Source: Methanomethylovorans sp. PtaU1.Bin073 (GTDB lineage Archaea > Halobacteriota > Methanosarcinia > Methanosarcinales > Methanosarcinaceae). Taken from it: 14,107 nucleotides of DNA. The position numbers were made by a program, and so were the translations under genes. Within the stretch, counting starts at the first letter, position 1. Each line of letters begins with the position of its first letter. Where the stretch lies: positions 1 to 14,107 of the forward strand of contig MVQW01000043.1 in the NCBI GenBank assembly GCA_002067265.1, given 5' to 3'. The notes beneath the pieces were generated by a model that did not search any database, had not been told where the DNA came from, and worked only from the letters and a program-made list of their open reading frames with translations. This document shows, in pieces, positions 6,755 through 13,690 of this stretch.

Positions 6755-6830
6755 ACTATATCATCTTTATATTAAAACTATATCATATTTATACTTAATG
6801 TTATACTCAAATTGGTATAATTATAAGTAT
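6755..6830. promoter_or_regulatory. Divergent promoter-operator region of the casposon core operons
   Basis: Two near-identical 17-nt direct repeats, ACTATATCATCTTTATA (6755-6771) and ACTATATCATATTTATA (6777-6793), are offset by 22 bp, about two helical turns. Further right, ATACTTA (6791-6797) and TAAGTAT (6824-6830) form an inverted pair. TATA-like stretches for both directions overlap these sites. The layout fits a repressor site controlling both operons. The ribbon-helix-helix protein encoded just to the right is the obvious candidate. Confidence 0.5.
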
Positions 6831-6855
6831 GTGCTTATTGATTTTTGTGAATAAA

Positions 6856-6996
6856 ATGAATCACAAAAGCCGATTAATAGTAAGCCTTTCTCCTTATCTC
6901 AAGGAGAAAGTGGTAGATATTTCAAAGAAGTATGGCTGTTCTCAGGCCGAAATATTGAGAATGGGTTTGATTAGGCTCATGGAGGAAGAGAAATGA
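6856..6996 (+). CDS. 46-residue ribbon-helix-helix (CopG/Arc-like) DNA-binding protein
   Basis: This short gene reads MNHKSRLIVSLSPYLKEK and continues VVDISKKYGCSQAEILR with a final MGLIRLMEEEK. The pattern of a basic beta-strand (SRLIVSL), then two helices split by a GCSQAEI turn, is that of ribbon-helix-helix repressors, which are dimers that bind short operators through the strand. The length is normal for the family. Its stop overlaps the start of the next gene as ATGA (6993-6996), so the two are translationally coupled. GTG 6847 and ATG 6829 are in-frame alternative starts, and no Shine-Dalgarno sequence decides between them. It is the first gene of the HNH-polB operon and likely represses that operon and the divergent cas1 operon through the repeats just upstream. 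Confidence 0.75.
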   Translation: MNHKSRLIVSLSPYLKEKVVDISKKYGCSQAEILRMGLIRLMEEEK

Positions 6997-7634
6997 GCAG
7001 GCCTGTTTTCTCCAAAGACTATAGAACTTATGGTGAATGGCTTAAGGCTCAATCCAGGGAAAGCAGATATGCAAAAGAGATCATCAAGAAACATAACCTG
7101 TTTCCAGATAAGAGCCTCAATCAGCTTAGAAACCTAAGAATAGCTGGTTATGATATCAGTAAGATGGCCTGGAAAAGCCTTACCTCCCTACAGAAAAGTG
7201 ATAGGAAACTATCACTTGAAATTCTGAGAAATATGAGAAAGGGAGGAAATCTTACTGAGATAACTGAAAAATTGGGAGTAAACAGACAATTTGCACTCAA
7301 AAACCTGGGGAACTATCTCTACAAGGATAAAGGCAAATGGACTGTTACAGCTACAGATAAGATTGAAACTCAAATGTTATTCTATAGCAGGGATAAAGGC
7401 CAGATATCCATAGTGACAGCAAGCTCAAAAGACAGGTCATTGATTGGAAAATACATGGCTTATGTAAACAAAGCCTTGAAGCACAATGATCCTTCTGTAC
7501 TTGATAAGTTCAGAAATCTCAAAATAATAGATGCTGAAGGAAAAGAGCATCATTTTGAAACCGATCTTGATAAACTGCATGAGATAGCAGAGGCACAGGA
7601 AGAACCAGAGTTCTTGGAGATATACCAGAGCTAA
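6993..7634 (+). CDS. Helix-turn-helix protein of the casposon core
   Basis: The 213-residue product is basic in its first 70 residues (MSRPVFSKDYRTYGEWLKAQ onward). It carries a clear helix-turn-helix at about 73-108, LEILRNMRKGGNLTEITEKL followed by GVNRQFALKNL. A smaller beta-rich part (KWTVTATDKIETQMLFYSRDKGQISIVTASS) and an acidic tail follow. It should bind DNA, and the basic front may add contacts. It overlaps the ribbon-helix-helix gene by 4 nt and precedes the HNH gene by 12 nt, so it belongs to the HNH-polB operon. Genes of this size with an HTH are usual in Methanosarcinales casposons, but I know no assigned role. End recognition, replication initiation or regulation are all possible. 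Confidence 0.8.
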   Translation: MSRPVFSKDYRTYGEWLKAQSRESRYAKEIIKKHNLFPDKSLNQLRNLRIAGYDISKMAWKSLTSLQKSDRKLSLEILRNMRKGGNLTEITEKLGVNRQFALKNLGNYLYKDKGKWTVTATDKIETQMLFYSRDKGQISIVTASSKDRSLIGKYMAYVNKALKHNDPSVLDKFRNLKIIDAEGKEHHFETDLDKLHEIAEAQEEPEFLEIYQS

Positions 7635-7646
7635 GGAGTGGATGCT

Positions 7647-7979
7647 ATGGATAAAAACGAATATCAAAATTTCCTGAAGAGACAGAAGAAAGGAAAGCAA
7701 CCACCTCTTGCATGTGTTGTATGTGGAATTGATCTACCAGGTATTATTGAGAATCATCATGTTGAGAGCCGCAATAATTCTGATTGGACAGAACCCCTCT
7801 GTAAAAACTGTCATCATGAAGTTACATTAGAACAAAACAGGTTAAGCCCTAAAGCAAGGTCTAAAGGGGCCTCATTACAGAATAAGAGGGCCTTCAGCCT
7901 AATTTCAATAGGTGCATTATTAAGGAGAATTGGACAGCACTTAATCAACTTAGGAATAGAGATGGTTGAAAATGTCTAA
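7647..7979 (+). CDS. HNH-family nuclease of the casposon
   Basis: In this 110-residue protein a zinc-bound HNH fold is visible. CVVC (C23, C26) and CKNC (C52, C55) supply the zinc ligands, ENHHVE (H37-H38) holds the catalytic histidine region, and HHEV (H56-H57) closes the motif. HNH enzymes nick or cut DNA, and in casposons this one may help resect or release the element or open host DNA for replication, but its role is not established. The C-terminal 30 residues are more hydrophobic (AFSLISIGALLRRIGQHLINLGI). AAGGAG at 7633-7638 lies 8 nt before ATG 7647, which excludes the in-frame GTG at 7638 that overlaps this site. The 3' end overlaps the polB start by 8 nt, so the two are coupled. Confidence 0.85.
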   Translation: MDKNEYQNFLKRQKKGKQPPLACVVCGIDLPGIIENHHVESRNNSDWTEPLCKNCHHEVTLEQNRLSPKARSKGASLQNKRAFSLISIGALLRRIGQHLINLGIEMVENV

Positions 7980-10647
7980 AATTGCTGTTAGGGGCTACAC
8001 TCAGAAGGTTAGGGGACCTTCTATTAATACCCCTTTTAAGGCCCTAAAACACCCTCTAAGGTTTAGCAGGGTATTAGTGTTTGATACTGAAACCTTCAAT
8101 AATCATTATCAAAACCTTAAGATAGGGTACTTTAAGGTTTATCAAAAAGGGTATATTCAGCATAAAGGTTTATTTTATACCCCTAATACCTTAACGGAAA
8201 AGGAAATTAAGGCTCTTCAGGATTATTCAAATAAGACTAATATTGCCCTTTATACTCATGATGAGTTCATTGATGATGTATTTTATCCTGAAGTGTTCGG
8301 TTTTAAAACCCTTTGTATAGCTTTTAACCTTCCTTTTGACATAAGCAGAATAGCGAAGGATGCAGGATATTCAAGAGGTAAGAATAAAGGAGGATTCACT
8401 TTTACCCTTTCAGAAAACAGGTCCAATCCTCCTGTTATTGTAAAAAAGCTAGGGAATGCTTACAGTTTCAAGTTTACCACTACTAAAGAGAACAAAGGAG
8501 AAGAATATTTCCCAGGCTATTTCTTGGATGCTCAAACTTTAGCTGAAGTTCTCTTACAATCAAACCATATCTCACTTGAAAAAGCAGGAGAGAAACTCAA
8601 TACTAAAAAGAGAAAAATGAAAGATATAGAGCATGGAGAGGTAACTGAGAAGTACATTAATTACATGATCCTAGATGTGGATGTTACTTACGAAGTGTAT
8701 CAGAAGTTAATTGAAGAACTTGATTTATATCAAATAGATATCTCACCAACACAAATATACAGCGCCGCTTCACTTGGAAAACATACTTTAAAGCAATTAG
8801 GAATCAAGCCATTCAAAGAGCAAGTACCTGAGTTTCCTGATTCCTTGATCGGCAACATTATGACAGCTTATTATGGGGGTAGGTGTGAATGTAAAATAAG
8901 AAAAGTTCCAACAAAGGTTACAACTCTTGATTTCACCAGTATGTATCCTACTGTTACTATGCTACTTGATTTATGGAAATTTATTATTGCAGAGGATATT
9001 GAAACAAAAGAGGTAACTGAAGAAATTAAGGTTCTGCTAAATAATATAAACCTATCTTATCTGCAAAATAAGGAACATTGGAAAGACTTTATTGTTATGG
9101 TTAAGCTAAGACCTGATGAGGATATTTTACCTAGCAGGATGAATTACAAAGGTGATGGATCTGCTTTTAATGTGGGTATTAATTACGTAACATCAAAAAG
9201 TGAATTATGGTATTCATTACCTGATGTTATAGCTTCAGTTATCTTAACTGGCAAAGTACCTGAAATCATTGAAGCTACAAGATTCATTCCTAAAGGCATT
9301 CAGAAAGGATTAAAGAAAACTAAGGTTTTAGGAATTGATATTGATCCTTCAAAAGATAATCTAATACAAGTCTTAGTGGAGGAAAGGCAGAAGATAAAGC
9401 AGGATTTGAAAAGCAAAAGCAGAGATGATCCAGAATATCAGCATTTACAAAGCAGAGAACAGGCTATCAAAATCCTGGTAAATGCTACCAGTTACGGAAT
9501 ATTCATTGAACTTATCCCAGAAGATAAGACCAGTGATATACAGGTTTATGGCCTTGATTCATTCAATACTTCAGAGAACAGGTATGAGAAACCAGGAAAC
9601 TATTATCATCCTCTGCTTGCTGTAATGATAACAGCAGCTTCCAGGCTGTTCCTTGCTATGGCAGAAGCCAAATTAAAGGAACTGGGTGGTATTCACGCTT
9701 ACATGGATACAGATAGTATCTTTGTTCCTCCTAAGCATGCTCAGGATATAATAGGTTATTTCCAACCCCTTAACCCCTATAGCCTTAATATTCCATTGCT
9801 GAAGGCTGAAAAAGTGGATATGTGGTTTTATGGTATATCCTCAAAACGCTATGCTCTGTATAATCTTAAGGACAATAAAATTGAGTTCATGGAAGATGAG
9901 AGATCTTTCAAACTGCATGGTTTAGGCCATCTCACGAATCCATTCCCAAAGGATATAGAAGATTGGCAGGCCCAGATATGGGAAGATATACTAAGTTTAC
10001 ACTATGGCTATATTTCAGAACTTGACATTCAAGATAAATATGCTAATCTATATTCAATTTCAAAACTAACTGTTTCTACTTCTAATGTTTTAAGCAGATT
10101 CAGGAAAATAAATCAAGGGAAAAACTGGGATCAGCAAATAAAACCATTCAACTTTTTCTTAGTAGGATTCCAGAGCATAGAAGAGAATGATAAGGCTGTA
10201 AAACCCTTATTACCTCACTCCAATAACCCTCAGAGTGTTGTTTATGAGCCTTTCATTGATTATGAAACAGGAGAGATTAAGCAAGGAACACATTACTTTA
10301 AACCATTAAGTAAGACCATTATGCAATATGTAGACCATCCAGAGAGTAAATTTGATGGTGATATTGGTATCCTGGAAAGAGGACATGTGTATGCTGATGG
10401 TGTTATCTACATAGGAAAGGAAGCTAACAATATTGATGAACAGGCGCTTGATGTCAAGAAGGCTCAGAAATTTGTGAATAAAGAAGAAATCATGCAAATG
10501 ATACTTGAGATACCGCAAAAGCAGGCTGAAGCAAGAGGAGTTTCAAGGAGTGTGTTTCAGGGGATTAAGCAAAGGATAAGGGAAACAGGAGATGTTAATT
10601 TAGGTACTCTTGGGGTGAGGAGATTGATTGAAACCGTTTTTTTATAA
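7972..10647 (+). CDS. polB: Family-B DNA polymerase with proofreading exonuclease (casposon PolB)
   Basis: The 891-residue enzyme should replicate the casposon. The 3'-5' exonuclease motifs are Exo I FDTET (D38, E40), Exo II FNLPFD (N119, D123) and Exo III YMILD (Y231, D235). The polymerase motifs are A, LDFTSMYPT (D320), B, KILVNATSYG (K500 to G509), and C, YMDTDS (D579, D581). All catalytic carboxylates are present. The 80-residue stretch before motif B is long, and I cannot tell by eye whether it includes a TPR1-like insertion of protein-primed polymerases. The last 140 residues, beyond the palm and thumb, are duplicated as the fragment at 1235-1649. ATG 7972 is preferred over a TTG two codons earlier. 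The gene overlaps the HNH gene and ends the operon, and the next gene begins 94 bp on. Confidence 0.93.
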   Translation: MSKIAVRGYTQKVRGPSINTPFKALKHPLRFSRVLVFDTETFNNHYQNLKIGYFKVYQKGYIQHKGLFYTPNTLTEKEIKALQDYSNKTNIALYTHDEFIDDVFYPEVFGFKTLCIAFNLPFDISRIAKDAGYSRGKNKGGFTFTLSENRSNPPVIVKKLGNAYSFKFTTTKENKGEEYFPGYFLDAQTLAEVLLQSNHISLEKAGEKLNTKKRKMKDIEHGEVTEKYINYMILDVDVTYEVYQKLIEELDLYQIDISPTQIYSAASLGKHTLKQLGIKPFKEQVPEFPDSLIGNIMTAYYGGRCECKIRKVPTKVTTLDFTSMYPTVTMLLDLWKFIIAEDIETKEVTEEIKVLLNNINLSYLQNKEHWKDFIVMVKLRPDEDILPSRMNYKGDGSAFNVGINYVTSKSELWYSLPDVIASVILTGKVPEIIEATRFIPKGIQKGLKKTKVLGIDIDPSKDNLIQVLVEERQKIKQDLKSKSRDDPEYQHLQSREQAIKILVNATSYGIFIELIPEDKTSDIQVYGLDSFNTSENRYEKPGNYYHPLLAVMITAASRLFLAMAEAKLKELGGIHAYMDTDSIFVPPKHAQDIIGYFQPLNPYSLNIPLLKAEKVDMWFYGISSKRYALYNLKDNKIEFMEDERSFKLHGLGHLTNPFPKDIEDWQAQIWEDILSLHYGYISELDIQDKYANLYSISKLTVSTSNVLSRFRKINQGKNWDQQIKPFNFFLVGFQSIEENDKAVKPLLPHSNNPQSVVYEPFIDYETGEIKQGTHYFKPLSKTIMQYVDHPESKFDGDIGILERGHVYADGVIYIGKEANNIDEQALDVKKAQKFVNKEEIMQMILEIPQKQAEARGVSRSVFQGIKQRIRETGDVNLGTLGVRRLIETVFL

Positions 10648-10741
10648 GTAAATTATTATTAAATTTTTAGTTCGTCATCTTTTTATCTTTAGGATGTGTC
10701 GAAATGAATATATTTTTATTAAAATAGGTAGAGGGAAAAAG

Positions 10742-11179
10742 ATGAACAAGATATCTCCAAGTGTAATTCGGAAAATAAATAGACTAGCCTTAAGGATGAT
10801 ACCACTGGTTCCAGCTCCTGAACTTTTGGATATAATTGAAGAGTTAAGTAGTTCAAAAAAATCAATCAGCAAAAAAATTGAGGAGGCTTATATTTCTCTA
10901 AAGCAAACCGCCGAATTGATAGATGAAATTCAGCATGAACTGACTGAAAGAACAGAGATGGTAGATGAATTAAAGAATGAATATGAGAAGTATTCGAAGC
11001 TAGCTGGAATTGAAGAAGAAAAAATTAAACCTTTAATAAGTGAGTTAGAGTCGGTGATGAGGAAGGATAGGAAAAAACAATGGATATTTGACATATTAAC
11101 AAGTTTATTAGTAGGACTTATTATATTTGTTTTCGGAATCATTGCAAGTCCAATGATTACAAGTTGGATTGGAAGATAA
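10742..11179 (+). CDS. Coiled-coil protein with one C-terminal membrane segment, casposon cargo
   Basis: This 145-residue protein starts at ATG 10742, with GAGGG 6 nt upstream. A longer in-frame start at 10694 lacks such a site. Residues 27-108 are charged and heptad-like (ELLDIIEEL, KKIEEAYISLKQTAELIDEI, ELTERTEMVDELKNEYEKY), so probably a long coiled coil. Residues 117-139 (DILTSLLVGLIIFVFGIIAS) form one membrane helix with a short tail. The topology is that of a tail-anchored protein with its coiled coil in the cytoplasm. No enzymatic motif is visible and I do not recognise the family. It is the first gene after polB, in the same direction, and begins a probable cargo cluster with the small HTH gene. 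A role in element maintenance or host-virus conflict is possible but unsupported. Confidence 0.7.
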   Translation: MNKISPSVIRKINRLALRMIPLVPAPELLDIIEELSSSKKSISKKIEEAYISLKQTAELIDEIQHELTERTEMVDELKNEYEKYSKLAGIEEEKIKPLISELESVMRKDRKKQWIFDILTSLLVGLIIFVFGIIASPMITSWIGR

Positions 11180-11212
11180 CTCAGCAGAATCAGTGAAATA
11201 GAGCTGACTTTT

Positions 11213-11290
11213 ATGATTCTTGGGAAGAAGATAAAAAGGCTAAGTGAAAGTGGAGAATGTGGGAAGAGGGTTAAAAGAGAAGTGATATGA
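11213..11290 (+). CDS. Possible 25-residue mini-protein coupled to the downstream HTH gene
   Basis: The frame ATG 11213 to TGA 11290 encodes a very basic peptide (MILGKKIKRLSESGECGKRV, then KREVI). Its stop overlaps the next gene's start as ATGA. The same frame is open back to the stop codon of the gene ending at 11179, so this may be the frayed C-terminal end of an older, longer version of that gene and not an independent gene. There is no good Shine-Dalgarno sequence. Confidence 0.25.
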   Translation: MILGKKIKRLSESGECGKRVKREVI

Positions 11291-11619
11291 TGGATCAGTT
11301 GGATGAAAGAATTACAAAGCTGGAAAATGAATTAAATCACTTAAAGCAAATGAAAGAAATTGCACATACGGACAGTGCTAATGTACAAGAACATGCATTA
11401 AAACTATATATTCAGTTACAAAATGTCCAACAGGTTGCAAGGGCTTTGAACGATGAAGGATATAAAGTTGATAATGGAAAAGATGGTAGAAAATACACAA
11501 GTAATGATGTTTCAAACATCTTAAATAGTGAAAGCATTGATGCGGATGAAACGGTCAAGACTTATGCACTCGAAATTTACAATGATAATTTTAAAAAGGT
11601 AACTAGAAGGTTTGGATAA
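11287..11619 (+). CDS. Small protein with coiled-coil front and recombinase-type helix-turn-helix
   Basis: This 110-residue protein begins with a leucine-heptad coiled coil (MMDQLDERITKLENELNHLK, residues 1-22). It continues with VQQVARALNDEGYKVDNG, then KDGRKYTSNDVSNILNS. This second part matches in outline the helix-turn-helix of the recombinase domain of large serine recombinases (a pattern of A..LN..G followed by a T/S-rich turn and V..IL.N). No catalytic serine domain is present, so it is probably a stand-alone DNA-binding protein that dimerises through the coiled coil. ATG 11287 and 11290 are both possible starts. It follows the coiled-coil membrane gene by 107 bp on the same strand and faces the membrane gene at 11663-12151 tail to tail. 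Confidence 0.7.
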   Translation: MMDQLDERITKLENELNHLKQMKEIAHTDSANVQEHALKLYIQLQNVQQVARALNDEGYKVDNGKDGRKYTSNDVSNILNSESIDADETVKTYALEIYNDNFKKVTRRFG

Positions 11620-11662
11620 ATTTGATTGTGATTAATTGGTATGCCTAAAGCCTATATTCCCT

Positions 11663-12151
11663 TTATTTTTTAAGATACATTGTTATATCCTTTTCTAAGG
11701 ATTCTATATCCGTTTTAAGAGCATCCTCCACTTTTTTGAACAATTTACTTTTTTCATTCGCAGTAAAATCATCTGGTGATTTTAGATATTCTATCAAATC
11801 ATCGATACACTGATCTAGTTCAGCAGATGCTAGATAAGAGTATTTAACTAATTCTTTATAATCGAATTTATCAAAATCGGATGATACGGTTTTTAATGGA
11901 AGATATAGGTTTTCAAGTTGTTTGATTCTAAATGAAGATTCAAGTGAATAATGGTTATTCACTTGGTTGATATACATTTGGGAATAATACACTAATAGAG
12001 TTAAGATTAAAATTCCTATTGTACTTTTATCCAATAGTCCTTTAGTAGAGTCTGTTAAAACTAAAGCAAATAGTACTAAAAGCAAGAACGATATGAGAAT
12101 TATGGATAATATAGGTATAGTGTTCCATTTTAGTTTTCTCATAAGGGACAT
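11663..12151 (-). CDS. Two-pass membrane protein with cytoplasmic helical domain, casposon cargo
   Basis: The 162-residue product has two N-terminal membrane helices at about 12-33 (IPILSIILISFLLLVLFALVL) and 44-61 (TIGILILTLLVYYSQMY). A soluble, mostly helical domain follows, rich in Lys, Glu and Asp, with one cysteine. Positive charges before the first helix (MSLMRKLKW) place the N-terminus and the soluble domain inside the cell. AGGGGTG lies about 6 nt before the ATG. No catalytic motif or family is recognised. It is the last gene before the right casposon end and is read toward the core, on the opposite strand to the other right-side cargo. Together with the coiled-coil membrane gene it makes two small membrane proteins in the cargo. 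Confidence 0.7.
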   Translation of the reverse strand: MSLMRKLKWNTIPILSIILISFLLLVLFALVLTDSTKGLLDKSTIGILILTLLVYYSQMYINQVNNHYSLESSFRIKQLENLYLPLKTVSSDFDKFDYKELVKYSYLASAELDQCIDDLIEYLKSPDDFTANEKSKLFKKVEDALKTDIESLEKDITMYLKK

Positions 12152-12338
12152 TTTTGCACCCCTTTAAAATATCTTTTTGATATATTTATGGATTTCTCAT
12201 AAGGACATATTAGAAGATGTAATCCAGATTATAATTTGTTTATTTATTGTGGATTAGATATGGAATCATATTGTAAAGAAGAGATTGCAGATGTGACCAT
12301 CTAATATGAACTAAAAAGCAAACCATATTTTTACTATA

Positions 12339-12420
12339 AGTTCTGTTTTTTCATTTTTCTATTTGGGAGTAAAGGTAACAAAAACAAAACAAATAAAATT
12401 GTAAGAGTTCTGTTTTTTCA
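12339..12420 (+). repeat. Subterminal direct repeat next to the right casposon end
   Basis: A 15-nt unit, AGTTCTGTTTTTTCA, occurs at 12339-12353 and again at 12406-12420, inside the terminal repeat. The copies are 67 bp apart and in the same orientation. The inner copy may be an extra casposase-binding site or a remnant of an older end. Confidence 0.6.
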
Positions 12421-12435
12421 CGTTACCTATATCCC
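12404..12435 (-). repeat. Right terminal inverted repeat of the intact casposon
   Basis: Read inward on the minus strand it begins GGGATATAGGTAACGTGAAA. It matches left copies A and B and is nearly the same as the remnant's right end at 2924-2955. The outermost G pairs with C12435, after which host sequence begins. Confidence 0.88.
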
Positions 12436-12449
12436 GTCAAAAATATGCG
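12436..12449. repeat. Casposon target site at the tRNA-Leu 3' end
   Basis: These 14 nt (GTCAAAAATATGCG) span the last three acceptor bases and the discriminator of tRNA-Leu plus 10 nt of flank. The left counterpart at 2956-2969 matches at 10 of 14 positions, so if this is the target duplication it has diverged outside the tRNA part. Confidence 0.7.
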
Positions 12450-12529
12450 AGGGATGGGATTTGAACCCACGAAATCCTTCGATACCAGATCTTAAGTCTG
12501 GCGCCTTTGACCAGCTGGGCGACCCTCGC
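12446..12529 (-). tRNA. tRNA-Leu, anticodon UAA
   Basis: The 84-nt gene folds as a type II tRNA. The acceptor strand GCGAGGG pairs with CCCTCGC, the D-arm is GCC/GGC, and the anticodon stem CCAGA/TCTGG holds loop CTTAAGA, giving anticodon UAA (12492-12494). A 14-nt variable arm follows, and the T-arm is GTGGG-TTCAAAT-CCCAT. The discriminator is A, as expected for leucine. CCA is not encoded. The casposon inserted beyond its 3' end without damaging it. Confidence 0.95.
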
Positions 12530-12560
12530 ATGAAGAATAAGGTTGTACCGGATTTGTTCC

Positions 12561-12573
12561 AGTATAAATTACC
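12561..12573 (-). promoter_or_regulatory. Probable TATA promoter of tRNA-Leu
   Basis: On the minus strand TAATTTATACT (12563-12573) lies about 32 nt upstream of the tRNA 5' end, a normal distance for an archaeal TATA box serving a short leader. The same A+T-rich block could also serve the rightward hydrolase gene at 12616. Confidence 0.5.
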
Positions 12574-12615
12574 CCATAATTAAAGTTAAGTTACTTAAGC
12601 CTTATTCTTCTACCT

Positions 12616-13374
12616 ATGAAACTCACGTTCTTAGGCACAGGGACAGGCATCCCGCAGGCAAGGGCGCAGTCCGGACTGATCATTGAGGTAGAGGCAGGCG
12701 GGAAGAACAAACCCCTGCTCTTTGACTGCGGATGCGGGATACTGCAGCGGATCTACGAGAGCGGTTATGACCATCAGAACATAGACACCATCTTCCTGAC
12801 ACATCTGCACCTGGACCACGTGTCCGATGTGCTGGGGCTCATCAAGGCCAACTGGCTGGTAGGGCTCACCGGGACACATATATACGGTCCCGTGGGCACG
12901 GTGGAGTGGTTCGATAAGCTCATGGAACTTTATCCATACCTTAAGGACAGGCTGCAGGTCCAGATCACCGAACTTACAGGCGGGACTGTGCTCAACGTGG
13001 CGGATTGCACCATAAGCACCGCACACGGATGCCATAGTGTAACTACTATTGGTTACAGGGTGGAGCAAGCTGGCAGGACCGCTGTGTACACTGGTGACAC
13101 AGAACCCTGTGACAGCCTTACAGAGCTCGCCCAGGGAGCGCACGTCCTGGTTTACGAATGCTCCTTCCCTCTGGGGTTTGAAGTGGACAACCACACCACC
13201 CCGGATATGCTCGCAGCCCACATCTCACAGCACCCCCTGCACGTGGACAGGCTTTACCTGACACATCTGTACCCCCACATGCAGGGACACGAGCAGGAAG
13301 CAATAGACCACATACGCACCGTCTTCCCTGGAGAAGTGCACATCGCAGAAGACCTGATGCAGGTCGATGTGTAG
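12616..13374 (+). CDS. Ribonuclease Z-like metallo-beta-lactamase-fold hydrolase
   Basis: The 252-residue protein opens with MKLTFLGTGTGIP, typical of the RNase Z/arylsulfatase branch of the metallo-beta-lactamase fold. The metal motif THLHLDH is at 62-68 (H63, H65, D67, H68), with further ligands H140 (HGCHSV), D161 (YTGDTE) and a late histidine in THLYPH (216-221). DNHTT (191-195) recalls the short HST-type motif of RNase Z. The size is nearer to short single-domain members than to true tRNase Z, which has an exosite arm that I do not see, so the substrate may be RNA, an ester or another phosphodiester. It probably binds two zinc ions in the cytosol. Codon use is clearly G+C-richer than in the casposon, marking it as host. 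No Shine-Dalgarno sequence is visible, so a leaderless mRNA is likely. Confidence 0.85.
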   Translation: MKLTFLGTGTGIPQARAQSGLIIEVEAGGKNKPLLFDCGCGILQRIYESGYDHQNIDTIFLTHLHLDHVSDVLGLIKANWLVGLTGTHIYGPVGTVEWFDKLMELYPYLKDRLQVQITELTGGTVLNVADCTISTAHGCHSVTTIGYRVEQAGRTAVYTGDTEPCDSLTELAQGAHVLVYECSFPLGFEVDNHTTPDMLAAHISQHPLHVDRLYLTHLYPHMQGHEQEAIDHIRTVFPGEVHIAEDLMQVDV

Positions 13375-13690
13375 TAATTGTAACAGACAATTGTTACACA
13401 ATTGGACCAGTTCATTTCCCGGAATTCGGGGACTTTCTCAGTATCCCAAATTTCACTATCAATTCAACCACAGAAGACACAGAGATCACAGAGAAAGGTG
13501 CAGGTAAATCTCCGTGTCCTCTGTGCACTCTGTGGTTTCTTATTTATGTGGGATTCATCTCGAATATAGTAAAGCAAAGAACAGTCTATGCACTCTGTGG
13601 TTATTGTGTTTTATTTAAATGCATTGTAGAAGGCAAAAAGAAAACCAATAAAAAATGAAGTAATTGACGTGTAATCAATAATGATTGCAC
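13375..13690. repeat. 316-bp intergenic stretch with CACAGAG-type repeats
   Basis: Near-complementary arms at 13468-13493 (CCACAGAAGACACAGAG start) and 13511-13537 (ending CACTCTGTGGTT) can form an imperfect hairpin. GCACTCTGTGGTT recurs at 13590-13602. Families of this CACAGAG/CTCTGTG repeat are common between genes in many prokaryotes. TGTAAC/GTTACA (about 13378-13397) makes a small palindrome just after the hydrolase gene. I see no gene here. Confidence 0.6.

Larger units (their letters stand above)
2970..12435. mobile_element. Casposon (Cas1-dependent self-synthesising transposon), apparently intact
   Basis: The element combines terminal inverted repeats, 14-nt target-like flanks, a Cas1 casposase, a family-B DNA polymerase, an HNH nuclease and several HTH proteins. 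That is the defining casposon set, and gene order and protein type resemble those of Methanosarcinales casposons (family 2, as I recall the classification). It is 9466 bp if the left end is copy A, or 9381 bp from copy B. Its right end lies at the 3' end of tRNA-Leu, a target type known for casposons. Core genes occupy 4682-10647 and cargo lies on both sides. No CRISPR array or other cas gene is present, so Cas1 here is the integrase and not part of an adaptation module. From 12152 to 12338 I see no convincing gene. Confidence 0.9.

Noticed and set aside
10306..10518. Minus-strand 70-residue frame conserved in both polB copies (also 1317-1529)
   Set aside because: Both frames are the antisense of the same conserved polB region, so their similarity follows from the sense strand.
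12203..12304. Open 34-codon stretch on the plus strand between cargo and right end
   Set aside because: It follows a stop codon directly, has no usable start codon or ribosome-binding site, and matches nothing I recognise.
12631..13390. Long open frames on the minus strand and in frame +2 across the hydrolase gene
   Set aside because: They are shadows of a G+C-rich true gene. Their translations lack any domain pattern, while the plus-strand frame has complete metal-binding motifs.
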